NCBI GenBank assembly: GCA_029379225.1
Contig: JAQYWR010000002.1
Coordinates: 1 to 64,000 of the forward strand
Source: Nostoc sp. S4
Lineage (GTDB): Bacteria; Cyanobacteriota; Cyanobacteriia; Cyanobacteriales; Nostocaceae
Reading direction: 5' to 3'
Length of the DNA: 64,000 bases
In this document: piece after piece, positions 7,425 through 16,096 of the stretch
How positions within the stretch are numbered: the stretch's first letter is position 1
How the letters are laid out: each line of letters opens with the position of its first letter
The notes under the pieces: generated by a model
Database searches by the model: none
The model's input: only the letters and a program-made list of their open reading frames with translations
Told to the model about the DNA's origin: nothing
Made by a program: the position numbers and the translations under genes

Positions 7425-7904
7425 CCAAGCTTCTTGCTCAAAATAATCACTTTTTGTGTGATATGGGCGGGGTACTCTGAGTCTAAAAGTCATCTGCCGT
7501 AGTATTTCCCATCCCCGCTGTCGGCTAATATCAGTTCCAGTCGCTTCAGTTAACCAATCTGCCACCTTTGTTCCGTTCCAGAATCCTCCATCTGGTGCTT
7601 TTTCTTGCAACACCTGCCATAACTGTGCCTGCTGGATATCATCTACTAGCGGCTGTTTACCTTGGTTTAACTGTCTGCGCTCGCATAAGCCTTCCACCCC
7701 TGAATTGTTGTATCTTTTTACTAATGCGTATATCCATGTTCTGCTGTAGCCAGTTATTTCCTCCACTTCTTCTGTTTTTTTCCCTTGTGCCACTAACCAA
7801 ATAATTTGATACTGACGGCTTTCTATCCCATCTTTAGCTTGACGGTAACGTTGTTCTAGCTCTTCAATACTTAGATATGTAGCTACACTAATTCGTTTCG
7901 GCAT
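7401..7904 (-). CDS. IS630 transposase, N-terminal frame (HTH part)
   Basis: 167 residues: helix-turn-helix region KTEEVEEITGYSRTWIYALV (about residues 43-62) and winged-helix part with LRVPRPYHTKSDYFEQEAWK. The zero frame ends KKNLQQK-stop just after eight consecutive A residues (7417-7424, minus strand). A -1 slip there reads on as KLATEVEQIQTTYADAEVQL, which is family-like, so programmed frameshifting of the type known in IS630 elements is likely in the intact ancestor. Confidence 0.85.
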   Translation of the reverse strand: MPKRISVATYLSIEELEQRYRQAKDGIESRQYQIIWLVAQGKKTEEVEEITGYSRTWIYALVKRYNNSGVEGLCERRQLNQGKQPLVDDIQQAQLWQVLQEKAPDGGFWNGTKVADWLTEATGTDISRQRGWEILRQMTFRLRVPRPYHTKSDYFEQEAWKKNLQQK

Positions 7905-7990
7905 TAGTCATCTTTGCACTCATTACTTCTATCGTAAGCGATTATCCGGACATGATATTACTTCCTAAGTCCGTCATCCTTAAGACATTC

Positions 7991-8021
7991 AAAAGCCCCA
8001 CCCTCAGTAGCATCTGGGTGG
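7991..8021 (-). terminator. Intrinsic terminator for the SAM-hydrolase-like gene
   Basis: Read on the minus strand: CCACCC (8021-8016), 12-base loop, GGGTGG (8003-7998), then GGC and TTTT. It lies 75 bases past the stop of the 8096-8887 gene. Confidence 0.6.
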
Positions 8022-8095
8022 AGTGTTGATTATTAACACTGATACGAGTAAAAACGTTATATTAGATGACGCTTTTTTAGCTTACATCGCCGATT

Positions 8096-8887
8096 TTAGG
8101 CAATTAGAGTTACCTGCTGATTCACACGGGGACGGCCAAAGCGCTCCCAAGCACTTCCTCCTCGCAGAAATAGCTCTAAGAAGCGTAATGGCTCTGCTGA
8201 GTCGCCTCTTGACCAACCTGAACTACCAATAGCAAAAGCCAAAGTTCCTTCAGACACTTTGAAACTGCCATCAGAATAGACTGCATCACTAACCACATCT
8301 CCAATCCGGATCGCGATTTTAGTTTGAGGCTGCAAGTTAAGCGTATGCGCTGCAATAGTTGTTTTGATGTTGCCGTAGCCATCAATCCAGGCAATTCGAT
8401 CTGGAGGAACATCCGGGATTTGTTCGCTTTTAAGGCTATCTCCCAAAAGGCTGAAATCTTCACCCACGATCGCCGCCGCCGCCACAGGAAACACATCCCG
8501 CGAGCGAAACTGCGAACCACCACGAGAAACATTGACTACTCGCAACTCTTTAGTATGGTCTTTGATAAACGAGAGGGTGTATCCCGCATTTACACCAACT
8601 ACTTTTATACCATTTGATAAAAGGGCGTAAGTTAGTCCTTCACCTTCGTTGTCCCGACGAGCTTGTGGATCGTCCTGACGAGGCGCACAATTGTGATAAA
8701 TCAGCCGCTGGCTCGGGCCTGCGTTCAGTCCCAATTGGGCAATCCAGAAACCTGTTGCTAAGGTACTGAATGGCGGAACCGAAAGTAAATGAATTTGGGC
8801 ATCGGGAAAAGCCATTAGAAGACGTTGCGTGACTTCGGTAAATGCCGGATCTCCTGTACCGTAGTCTGCAATAACGCAGATAAACAT
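8096..8887 (-). CDS. SAM hydrolase / halogenase-like (DUF62 family) protein
   Basis: 263 residues, strong AAGGAGGAG ribosome-binding site. Seen: N-terminal FICVIADYGTGDPAFTEV resembles the DUF62 opening (D-G-D), and the C-terminal domain has AWIDGYGNIKTTI and GDVVSDAVYSDGSF, as in the OB-like domain. Known: DUF62 proteins are SAM hydroxide adenosyltransferases (SAM to adenosine and methionine), related to chlorinases and fluorinases. Odd: the usual DPGVGT-R segment of the catalytic half is not seen; this region reads NCAPRQDDPQARRDNEGEGL, so the subfamily is diverged and its activity uncertain. Monocistronic, with its own terminator. Confidence 0.65.
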   Translation of the reverse strand: MFICVIADYGTGDPAFTEVTQRLLMAFPDAQIHLLSVPPFSTLATGFWIAQLGLNAGPSQRLIYHNCAPRQDDPQARRDNEGEGLTYALLSNGIKVVGVNAGYTLSFIKDHTKELRVVNVSRGGSQFRSRDVFPVAAAAIVGEDFSLLGDSLKSEQIPDVPPDRIAWIDGYGNIKTTIAAHTLNLQPQTKIAIRIGDVVSDAVYSDGSFKVSEGTLAFAIGSSGWSRGDSAEPLRFLELFLRGGSAWERFGRPRVNQQVTLIA

Positions 8888-9150
8888 TCTGCTCCTCCTT
8901 GTTTAGGATAATAATTGGTAATCAATTGTCAGGCAATGGGTGGCGTTCAAACACCCAAGTCTACCTGCTTGATCGGCAGTCTAGGTGTAATCTCAACCAG
9001 ATGCAAGATTTATGCATCAAATTAATGACAACATGAAGCCATTGTTGAGAACTGTGAGCGCCAATGTAGAGCGATCGCTTTGTTGTTTTAACCACACTAT
9101 TAAAGAGGCGAAAGCATGCCAAACTCCCTTTATGCACACTAACTCACCTC
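8888..9150. other. Intergenic region, no gene seen
   Basis: 263 bases between two minus-strand genes, with one HIP1 site and no open frame worth reporting. It should hold the promoter of the SAM-hydrolase-like gene. Confidence 0.4.
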
Positions 9151-10209
9151 CTATGTTCTATCTTCTGCTATAAGTGGAATCATCTGATGACGATTTGTGG
9201 TGTTAGAGGAGTCAACTTCCCCTATTAATGATGGATGGCGACTAAACCAATATGCAGATTTGAGATAACCTGCCTCCAGTTTCATTAGTGGCAGATTATA
9301 CTTTTGTAGCACCTTTTGAATTCGCTCAAATGCGAATGGTAGTTGGTAAAAGGGAATATTCGGAAAGGCGTGATGCACTGCATGATAATCTAGTCCACCC
9401 ATCAACCAGTCAACTAAAGAACTAGTCCCAATATTACGACAAGCATAAAGCTGCGTTAATTGGTGAGTGGTAAACTTCCCCCATAGCGCGTAGTGTTCTA
9501 AGCGATCGCGTGTCTGCACTATGATGCCAATTATCCGTTCTAAAATTAACCAAAATAAAACGTAGCGCAGTATTTCTCCTTCAAAGATTGCCAGCATCAT
9601 TAGAACGCTATGCACAAACAGTATACCTGTAACATCCAGTAGTAACTGTCGCCGCATATTAGTAACTAACTTTTGCAAGCGTACACCCTTAATAAAGGTT
9701 TTAATAATTAGCCCCATACCTCCGAAAAGAAAAATATCGCACAACCACTGATGACTTACATACCAACGCACTATAGAGTGTGCTTGCTGGTATTCTTGCC
9801 AAGTCCATTGCACTCGTTCTGGATCTCGCAAGTCAATGCCATTCCAGGCATGATGCAAGCGGTGTATTTCTGCATAGATACTGTAAGGCCACAGCATTGG
9901 CCAACTCATCAACCGAGGCACGATCGTATCAAACCACTTCCAACCTGTTAAGGTTTGATGTGTCATGTCATGTGTACAAATCAGCCAAAAGCTATAAAAA
10001 ACTCCCGCCAGCATTGTTGCAGCCACAAATAAAATACCGTTTGGTACTGACCAAGCTAAGATGACTAAGCCGAGAAATATCAAGCCTAATATACTAAAAC
10101 GTAGCAATCCGGCTCTAGGGTTAACTTGGTGTAAGTTGGCAGTAACTTGCTGTAACTCTTGAGCAATAGTATTCACAGTCACGGTGTGATGGCCCATAAC
10201 CCACTTCAC
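9151..10209 (-). CDS. Membrane fatty-acid desaturase family protein
   Basis: 352 residues. Seen: three His boxes of the membrane di-iron desaturase superfamily, HDMTH (80-84), HRLHH (116-120) and HAVHH (near 275), with hydrophobic pairs around residues 38-75 and 165-225. Known: these enzymes use O2 and electrons from ferredoxin or cytochrome b5 to desaturate or hydroxylate lipids or carotenoids in membranes. The sequence is not a clear DesA, DesB, DesC, CrtR or CrtW, so the substrate is open. An internal ATG six codons in (MGHHTV) is a possible start. It stands alone. Confidence 0.8.
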   Translation of the reverse strand: MKWVMGHHTVTVNTIAQELQQVTANLHQVNPRAGLLRFSILGLIFLGLVILAWSVPNGILFVAATMLAGVFYSFWLICTHDMTHQTLTGWKWFDTIVPRLMSWPMLWPYSIYAEIHRLHHAWNGIDLRDPERVQWTWQEYQQAHSIVRWYVSHQWLCDIFLFGGMGLIIKTFIKGVRLQKLVTNMRRQLLLDVTGILFVHSVLMMLAIFEGEILRYVLFWLILERIIGIIVQTRDRLEHYALWGKFTTHQLTQLYACRNIGTSSLVDWLMGGLDYHAVHHAFPNIPFYQLPFAFERIQKVLQKYNLPLMKLEAGYLKSAYWFSRHPSLIGEVDSSNTTNRHQMIPLIAEDRT

Positions 10210-10348
10210 CTAAATTTGTGATCTAAGTTACTATTAGCTTACCGCGACTCATCGATAACTACAGGCGATCGCTATCAAAGCATTGTGCATTCAGCTTCTG
10301 TTGAGCTGGCGTTGCAATACCGCGGTTAACTAGACCCGTTTCAAGTTC

Positions 10349-10377
10349 CTTAATAAAATCTTAGGTCTTCCTATAAT
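10349..10377 (+). promoter_or_regulatory. Possible sigma-70-type promoter
   Basis: A perfect -10 hexamer TATAAT at 10372-10377, 64 bases before the start of a 33-codon gene. The -35 position (CTTAAT) is poor. Confidence 0.3.
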
Positions 10378-10441
10378 AGAGACTGGTTTTTGCTTCCAGA
10401 AAAGTCGTTATTAATAGAGGAATTTTTCTTAAGGAAAGCAA

Positions 10442-10543
10442 ATGCTTGCCAAAATTGAAGAGGAAGTGCAACAGCAACAGAACCCACCAGAATTTTATAG
10501 AAAAGCTATTCACAAAGCACTAGATGAAAATAAAGGGAAGTAA
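10442..10543 (+). CDS. Small hypothetical peptide, 33 residues
   Basis: ATG at 10442 is preceded by AAGGAAAG at good spacing and, further up, by a TATAAT box. The peptide begins MLAKIEEEVQQQQNPPEFYR and ends HKALDENKGK: charged, helical, soluble. Not recognised. The combination of promoter-like and ribosome-binding sequences is the main support; it could also be the start of a decayed gene. Confidence 0.35.
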   Translation: MLAKIEEEVQQQQNPPEFYRKAIHKALDENKGK

Positions 10544-10852
10544 CTCAAAGTTCCTAAAATGTTACTTAGCTTAAATCTTTTTTTCGCTTAGGATTATTTT
10601 TATCTAATGACTTGCATCCTTTGTAATCGAGTGTAAGGCTTTCTTGCACTCGATTCTGAATTAGTAAATCAATATCCTCTTCTTCCCAATCTCAGGGATT
10701 TTTCATACTAGTATTTAACCTTGCTTGGAGATTGAAAGTTCACTATTAAAGTCTAACGACTTAGACAGTTAAACTATCATTCTGGTGAAAGTGAAATACT
10801 CTAATTATTAAGCTGTCTGCTTAAGCACTCTTGTAGTTCATTCCACTGACAG
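10544..10852. other. Intergenic stretch with one inverted repeat
   Basis: 309 bases without a gene. It has a perfect 9-bp inverted repeat AATCGAGTG (10625-10633) / CACTCGATT (10647-10655) that could end transcription of the small peptide gene, though no T-run follows directly. Confidence 0.4.
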
Positions 10853-12040
10853 CTATTTTGGGAGCAAAGCAACTGGTTGGGCATCAATTCGAGTTCGGAA
10901 CAGACTGTAAGGTTTCTGACGCAGGTCTTTTCCTTGGTGATATCTGGCTTGACGATGCAGCTGATTAGCTGTGAAGTAAAGATAGCCGTCTTTTGCCACT
11001 GAAAGAGTATCCGGCCAAAGAACACGCGGGTCATGAATCAGAGGTTCAATCATCCCCTGCTGATTCCGACGAAAAATGGCGTTTTGCTCGTAGTTCGTCA
11101 GATATATTCGGTTATTCGCATCTGATTCCAGCCCATCAGAACCTCCGCCCTTATCACCCTTATCTTCGACTGTCACTGCAACCTGTGCATCAGTCATCTG
11201 TTCATTGGAAAGTGCATCAACGCTAACGCTGTAGAGTTTGCGACTAGCAAGTGGACAATAAAATAGACGAGAACCGTCTGCACTAATTGCAATGCCATCC
11301 GAACCTAACTTAATATAACTAGGGGGTTGATTAGGTGGTCGGCTCATCAACGGTTGACCTTCAACGCTAGGTAAAAAATTCGGCTCCGCCTTCGTAGAAG
11401 GATGGTCATTTAACCGTCGCCAACTTCTACCACTGGCTAAATCAACGACAATAATCCCATTTGCACCCTTATCAGATGAGTCAGTAATAAACGCCATACC
11501 TGCTTGACCCCGGCGCAAGTCAAAGCGGATATCATTCAAATACGTCGTTGGTAAAGCAACTTCTTGAGGAAAAAGAATAGTCTTAAAGATGCGGTTTTGC
11601 TTGAGATCGACACCAACCAGTTTTGGTCCTCCGTAAGAAGTAGGTGCGAATTCGATGCTTCCAGTATCCAGTATCCAAAGGCGATCTTGGGGATCGACAA
11701 CAACACTTTGAACAGAAATTAAGGATTTCGACTGTTCGCTACTGTTAGGTCGATTGATTTGGGCATTCGGGTAAGCTACAGCACGACCATTCTTGATCTC
11801 TGCAACTGTAAAATCTACCTTGTCGCCCCAACGTGGAAAGTTAATAAAGATGCGACCGCCCGCTGATACAGTCACCCCTGTTGGCATTGGACCGTTGAAA
11901 GCAACAACCTGCTCAATATTGCCAATCGTCTTTCCTTGCGGTAGAGCGCCACTTTTTGCCGCAAGCGAGGGCATATTATAAACTAGTGCGATCGCCAAGC
12001 CAACTAACAATCCAAGAAGTACTTTAAGCCTTTTCAACAA
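10853..12040 (-). CDS. Secreted major royal jelly/yellow-family protein
   Basis: 395 residues. Seen: N-terminal signal peptide (KRLKVLLGLLVGLAIALVYN... with cleavage near SLAA), then a beta-propeller-type sequence with repeated VDPQDRLWILDTG, YLNDIRFDLRRGQAGMAFIT and SDGIAISADGSRLFYCPL. Known: these are hallmarks of the MRJP/yellow family (SMP-30-like six-bladed propellers), found in some bacteria as exported proteins of unclear function, perhaps lactonase-like or ligand binding. GTG or alternative starts do not change the core. No partner genes are adjacent. Confidence 0.85.
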   Translation of the reverse strand: MLKRLKVLLGLLVGLAIALVYNMPSLAAKSGALPQGKTIGNIEQVVAFNGPMPTGVTVSAGGRIFINFPRWGDKVDFTVAEIKNGRAVAYPNAQINRPNSSEQSKSLISVQSVVVDPQDRLWILDTGSIEFAPTSYGGPKLVGVDLKQNRIFKTILFPQEVALPTTYLNDIRFDLRRGQAGMAFITDSSDKGANGIIVVDLASGRSWRRLNDHPSTKAEPNFLPSVEGQPLMSRPPNQPPSYIKLGSDGIAISADGSRLFYCPLASRKLYSVSVDALSNEQMTDAQVAVTVEDKGDKGGGSDGLESDANNRIYLTNYEQNAIFRRNQQGMIEPLIHDPRVLWPDTLSVAKDGYLYFTANQLHRQARYHQGKDLRQKPYSLFRTRIDAQPVALLPK

Positions 12041-12220
12041 CTTTTTGCCTCTAACACCACTTTATCATCTTAAAAAACCAGTAATTTTTTTGACTCTAGC
12101 AAGCGACAGATTCAAGTAATTTCTTTTTTTTTGTCAAATTCTCCTCAATCGACACACACACCTATGCTAAGTTTTTTATCTAACTACACAAGGGTGCATT
12201 TAACCTTTAACCAACATTCT

Positions 12221-12577
12221 TTATTTTAATAAATAAATTTTTTGCAATGGATGCTTAAGAATATCAATTTTTTGCTCTGGATACTTGATAATATCGCACA
12301 ACTCCTGCAATTGATTTATCGCTTCTGCGCCCTCTAACTTCATTAATTCGCGGTCATCCCAGATTTCCATCCAAGTAATACCGTAATCAGACACCAAAAA
12401 CCGAATCAGGTGCTTTTCTCCTAGACTTACCATAAATGAAGCACTCTTGATTTGGTCGCCGCATGTATAACAAGACGTCAGATATCCACGCTGCTCAAGT
12501 ACAGTTGATAAAGCTTGCAAGCTCATTACCAATTCTTGGACGACTTCCTGATATTGTTGGGCTAATCTAAGAAACAC
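12221..12577 (-). CDS. Hypothetical protein
   Basis: 118 residues, GTG start with AGGAGG seven bases upstream, which supports it as a real gene. The N-terminal half is helical (VVQELVMSLQALSTVLEQRG), followed by a CYTCGD pair of cysteines and a mixed segment HLIRFLVSDYGITWMEIWDD. The end KIDILKHPLQKIYLLK is hydrophobic-basic. No family recognised; not membrane-bound. It is separated from gntK by about 150 bases and is unlikely to belong to the sugar-acid cluster. Confidence 0.55.
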   Translation of the reverse strand: MFLRLAQQYQEVVQELVMSLQALSTVLEQRGYLTSCYTCGDQIKSASFMVSLGEKHLIRFLVSDYGITWMEIWDDRELMKLEGAEAINQLQELCDIIKYPEQKIDILKHPLQKIYLLK

Positions 12578-12724
12578 TAGTTTCCTCCTATCACTACAGT
12601 AATGCGATCGCTTTATATTTGTTTTAGATGAGTTTTCGCACAGATAGCATTAATCTTGTTTATGTACATATAACCTAAGATTATGTTTAATTTGACGCGT
12701 CCAAGGGAACACACCCACGAGATG

Positions 12725-13225
12725 CTAAATTCCTAAAGCTGTTCTGATATTTTGGACAATTACCTGAGGTGTCTCGATAACATCTATATATAGAGTGTCT
12801 AATGGTTCTTCTAGAGTAATAAACTGGCTATTAAGGAGTTTTTCGCTCATATAGTGATTATGACGCTCTTGCAACCGCTTTTGAATTAACTCATAAGACC
12901 CTTTGAGATAAACCAGCTTAATGCGATCGCTATCCACAACCAGAAATTGCCGATAGCTTTCTTTGAGAGCCGAACACGCCAGCACCACATTTTTATTTTC
13001 TTGTAGCCAGTTTTTAATAGCTGTTTGCAAATCTTCTAACCAAGGTATTCTGTCTGCTTCACTCAGAGCAATACCGCGCCCCATTTTCTCAATATTCTCT
13101 AGCGAGTGAAAAGCATCGGCGTCGCTAAATTGCCAGTCTAAAGAATCTGCTAGCAGTTTTCCTATGGTAGTTTTGCCAGCTCCAGAAACACCCATAATGA
13201 TAATAATCATTGATTTACATATCAT
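12725..13225 (-). CDS. gntK: Gluconokinase
   Basis: 166 residues, the usual size. Seen: P-loop MGVSGAGKTTIGKLLA near the N-terminus, FSDADAFHSLENIEKM, GIALSEADRIPWLEDL, VLACSALKESYR and the YMSEKLLNSQFITLEEP motif, all typical of GntK. Known: phosphorylates D-gluconate to 6-phosphogluconate with ATP in the cytoplasm. An internal ATG at 13208-13210 (MIIIIMG) is an equally good start. It diverges from the LacI gene, and the operator-like palindrome lies between them. In context it would capture gluconate made by the uronate/LarA genes on the other side. Confidence 0.9.
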   Translation of the reverse strand: MICKSMIIIIMGVSGAGKTTIGKLLADSLDWQFSDADAFHSLENIEKMGRGIALSEADRIPWLEDLQTAIKNWLQENKNVVLACSALKESYRQFLVVDSDRIKLVYLKGSYELIQKRLQERHNHYMSEKLLNSQFITLEEPLDTLYIDVIETPQVIVQNIRTALGI

Positions 13226-13552
13226 AGTTTGGCAAAAAAAGTTAATTTCTATCAGTCTAGCTAATTGCTTATTATTAAAATTTCTCCGCTGCCTAAATTA
13301 TAAATCTTTTACCCAAGATGATATTGAGTACGATCGCCACCATCGGCAACTGCCTCAGGAATAATAAAGTAAGTCAACTGGAATATTTATTTTGAAAACA
13401 ACAAAGTTTTAGTTAACTTTACTTTTTGTTACACTTGGCTTTTGACCTAAGTTTTGTGCTTTGTGAATGGAATAAATACATTGACAGATGACTCAACTTT
13501 GCTAATAATAAAAATTGTAATGCAAACGTGTGCATTATTTATAGTTAAGATT
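13226..13552. promoter_or_regulatory. Divergent promoter region of gntK and the LacI-led operon
   Basis: 327 AT-rich bases between gntK (minus) and the LacI start at 13553. It holds the 20-bp palindrome at 13518-13537 and no gene. An in-frame extension of the LacI gene back to 13454 is open but unlike the family and crosses the operator, so I treat it as non-coding. Confidence 0.6.
13518..13537. promoter_or_regulatory. LacI-type operator palindrome
   Basis: TAATGCAAACGTGTGCATTA: two 10-base halves that match as inverted repeats at 9 of 10 positions, with a central CG, as in LacI/PurR operators. It ends 15 bases before the regulator's ATG, where a bound dimer would block transcription or translation initiation. 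Confidence 0.7.
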
Positions 13553-14602
13553 ATGAAGAAACGAAAAGTTTCAATCGAAGATATTGCTCGCCGAGCAGGT
13601 GTTTCCCATTCCACAGTTTCACGTGCTTTGCGAGATAACTCTCTAATTAGCCCGAAGGTGCGAGAGGAAATTAAGAAAATAGCGCGGGAGATGAACTATG
13701 TGCCGAACGCGATCGCTCAAAGCTTGCTTTCTTCACGCACTAATACCATTGGGGTAGTAGTGACATCAATCGCAGATCCTTTTTACGCTGAGGTGGTAGA
13801 GGGAATTGAACAGGTAGCCAGAACGGCTGGTTTGAGTGTTTTGTTAACTGCTTCACACCGAGATTTCCAGCAGGAAATAGCAGCTATTGATAATTTTCAT
13901 CGTCGCAGAGTGGACGGGATATTAGTTACCGACTCGCGAATTGATAAGAATAATACCGACCAAGTAGGGCAAATTGCCGTGCCAACAGTTTTGATTAATA
14001 GTCAGACACAAGAGCAACCTGAAACATTTCACACAGTGACAGTGGACGACTTTTTAGGTGGTCGATTGGCGGTAGAGCATCTGATCGGCTTGGGACATAG
14101 GGCTATTGGTTATTTGGGTGTGGGCGATCGCAGTAACTCAAACCAGCTGCGCTTAGAAGGATATCAGATGGCTCTTAAGGAAGCTAATTTATCACAAAAC
14201 AGTGATTGGGTGGCAATTAGTGCTGAAGATAATATCAGAATCAGCGATGTTGATACCGGAAAAAAGCTGCTATCTCAACTATTTACAGCTGGCGTAACAG
14301 GCATCTTTTGTTACAACGATATGGTAGCAGTTGGCGCTCTCTTAGCTTGCCAGGAACGAGGTATTTCAATACCACAAGATTTAAGTTTGGTTGGATTTGA
14401 CGGTATTGCTCTTTCATCTTACGTTACGCCGCCACTGACAACAGTTTGCCAACCAATGTTGGAAATTGGTCGCTCAGCTATGCAAATATTGCTCGATTTA
14501 CTAGAGGAAAAAAGCGTGGAAAACCTCGTTCTATCTCCTTTTCTAATAAAGCGAGGTAGTAGTGCTGTATTAAAGCAAGGGGGTGGGGGATGGGGGAGAT
14601 AG
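13553..14602 (+). CDS. LacI-family transcriptional regulator of the sugar-acid cluster
   Basis: 349 residues from ATG 13553. Seen: HTH at residues 6-27 (VSIEDIARRAGVSHSTVSRALR), hinge helix YVPNAIAQSLLSSRT, and a periplasmic-binding-protein-like effector domain with IGVVVTSIADPFYAEVVEGI and GIFCYNDMVAVGAL. The start is chosen because it aligns with LacI N-termini and sits just after the operator palindrome. Known: such regulators usually repress and are relieved by a pathway sugar or sugar acid. I infer autoregulation and control of the downstream uronate genes, perhaps also gntK. The C-terminal GGGGWGR tail comes from a G-rich repeat. Confidence 0.9.
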   Translation: MKKRKVSIEDIARRAGVSHSTVSRALRDNSLISPKVREEIKKIAREMNYVPNAIAQSLLSSRTNTIGVVVTSIADPFYAEVVEGIEQVARTAGLSVLLTASHRDFQQEIAAIDNFHRRRVDGILVTDSRIDKNNTDQVGQIAVPTVLINSQTQEQPETFHTVTVDDFLGGRLAVEHLIGLGHRAIGYLGVGDRSNSNQLRLEGYQMALKEANLSQNSDWVAISAEDNIRISDVDTGKKLLSQLFTAGVTGIFCYNDMVAVGALLACQERGISIPQDLSLVGFDGIALSSYVTPPLTTVCQPMLEIGRSAMQILLDLLEEKSVENLVLSPFLIKRGSSAVLKQGGGGWGR

Positions 14603-14649
14603 GAAGAAATAACCTAACGACCAATGATCAATGACTTTGGACAAAAACT

Positions 14650-16071
14650 ATGTTAACTAAAAAATGGAGTTTATCTAGCGATCGCTGCTTTGCTCCAGAA
14701 CCAATTCAAAGACAACTAGCGCGTCAATTTTTTGAGAGCGTATACACTCTACCCTTGGTCTGTCCCCACGGACATGTAGACCCAGCTTTATTAGCCGACC
14801 CAGGAGCGCGTTTTGGTTCGCCAACTGAATTATTGATTATTCCCGACCACTACATTTTCCGGATGCTCTATAGTCGGGGCGTATCTTTGTCAGCTTTAGG
14901 CATACCTAGCCGTGATGGTTCGCCAGTCGAAACTGACCACCGCAAAATCTGGCAGCTTTTCGCCAACCATTTTTATTTATTCCAAGGTACTCCGTCTGGG
15001 TTGTGGCTGAAAGACGAACTCACTAACGTCTTTGGGGTGGATGAGCCTTTAAATTCTCGCAATGCTGGGCATATCTATGATTACCTGGAAAAGCTGTTAT
15101 TGTTACCTGAGTTTTCACCTCGGGCTTTATTCAAAAAGTTTAATATTGAAGTGCTTTGTACTACCGATGCGGCCAGCGATACTCTTGAGTACCATCAATC
15201 CCTACACCAAAAACGTTTTACTCAGATCAAACCTACCTTTCGGCCAGATGCAGTAGTCAACTTGGATACTCCTGGTTGGCGGGAGAATCTAACCAAGCTA
15301 GAAACCACTGTTGGGCGAGAAATTAGTACTTACGCTACTTTTGTGCAAACTCTAGAAGAACGTCGAGCTTTTTTTAAACAAATAGGCGCGACAGCTACCG
15401 ACCATAGTGCAGCCACACCTTATACCAAGCGCCTTACTGACCAGGAAGCAGAAGCAATCTTTGCTAAAGCATTAACCAACAAACTAAATCCAGGCGATGC
15501 AGAGCGTTTCACTGGCCATATGTTCATGGAAATGGCTCGAATGAGTGTAGAAGATGGTTTGGTGATGCAAATGCATTGCGGTATTATGCGTAACCATAAT
15601 TCGGCTGTCTTTGAGCGGTTTGGGTCTGATAAAGGTGCTGATATTCCTTTGAAAATAGAGTGGACGGAAAATTTACAGCCGTTGTTGTCAGAGTACGGTA
15701 ATCAAAAGGACTTTCACTTAATTCTGTTTGGATTGGATGAAAGCACTTATAGCCGCGAACTAGCTCCCTTAGCCGGTCATTATCCCGCAGTCCTGCTGGG
15801 GCCGCCTTGGTGGTTTCACGACAGCATGAATGGTATGGAGCGATACTTCAATCAGGTGATGGAAACAGCCGGACTTTATAACACCGCCGGTTTTAACGAC
15901 GATACCCGCGCTTTCGTTTCCATTCCTGCGCGCCATACAGTCTGGCGACGCGTAGCTTGTAACTGGTTAGCAGGATTAGTAACACGCGGGTTAATTGAGG
16001 AAGAAGAAGGCTATGAAATGGCTTTTGCTTTAGTTTATGACCTCGCTAAGCTTGCTTACAAATTAGACTAA
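14650..16071 (+). CDS. uxaC: Uronate isomerase (glucuronate isomerase)
   Basis: 473 residues, normal for UxaC. Seen: metal-site motif CPHGHVDPALLADP near residue 38, VLCTTDAASDTLEYH, MHCGIMRNHN, LILFGLDESTYSRELAPL and LGPPWWFHDSMNGMERY, ending SIPARHTVWRRVACNWLAGL. Known: amidohydrolase-superfamily enzyme that converts D-glucuronate to D-fructuronate (or D-galacturonate to D-tagaturonate), EC 5.3.1.12. It lies 47 bases after the LacI gene, probably cotranscribed. Unusual for a photoautotroph; it suggests use of plant, algal or sheath uronates. Confidence 0.95.
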   Translation: MLTKKWSLSSDRCFAPEPIQRQLARQFFESVYTLPLVCPHGHVDPALLADPGARFGSPTELLIIPDHYIFRMLYSRGVSLSALGIPSRDGSPVETDHRKIWQLFANHFYLFQGTPSGLWLKDELTNVFGVDEPLNSRNAGHIYDYLEKLLLLPEFSPRALFKKFNIEVLCTTDAASDTLEYHQSLHQKRFTQIKPTFRPDAVVNLDTPGWRENLTKLETTVGREISTYATFVQTLEERRAFFKQIGATATDHSAATPYTKRLTDQEAEAIFAKALTNKLNPGDAERFTGHMFMEMARMSVEDGLVMQMHCGIMRNHNSAVFERFGSDKGADIPLKIEWTENLQPLLSEYGNQKDFHLILFGLDESTYSRELAPLAGHYPAVLLGPPWWFHDSMNGMERYFNQVMETAGLYNTAGFNDDTRAFVSIPARHTVWRRVACNWLAGLVTRGLIEEEEGYEMAFALVYDLAKLAYKLD

Positions 16072-16096
16072 TAAATTTTGAATTTGAGATTTGAGA

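Larger units (their letters stand above)
6794..7955 (-). mobile_element. IS630-family insertion sequence (about 1.16 kb)
   Basis: Ends are 25-bp imperfect inverted repeats, TCATGTCCGG... at 6794-6818 and its counterpart at 7931-7955, with 21 of 25 positions matching. The element is bracketed by TA at 6792-6793 and 7956-7957, the target duplication expected for IS630/Tc1. The transposase is encoded on the minus strand in two frames: an N-terminal HTH part (7401-7904) and a C-terminal DDE part (6818-7424). It has a second disruption, a 26-bp palindromic insertion at 7328-7353, so this copy is probably inactive. Confidence 0.9.

Noticed and set aside
6735-8034. Gene spliced across the IS630 insertion (about 45 codons)
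   Set aside because: Joining both flanks at TA keeps a frame open, but 26 extra codons without a stop is expected by chance fairly often and it runs into a terminator hairpin.
13454-13552. Upstream in-frame extension of the LacI gene
   Set aside because: It would place 33 non-homologous residues before the HTH and translate across the operator palindrome.
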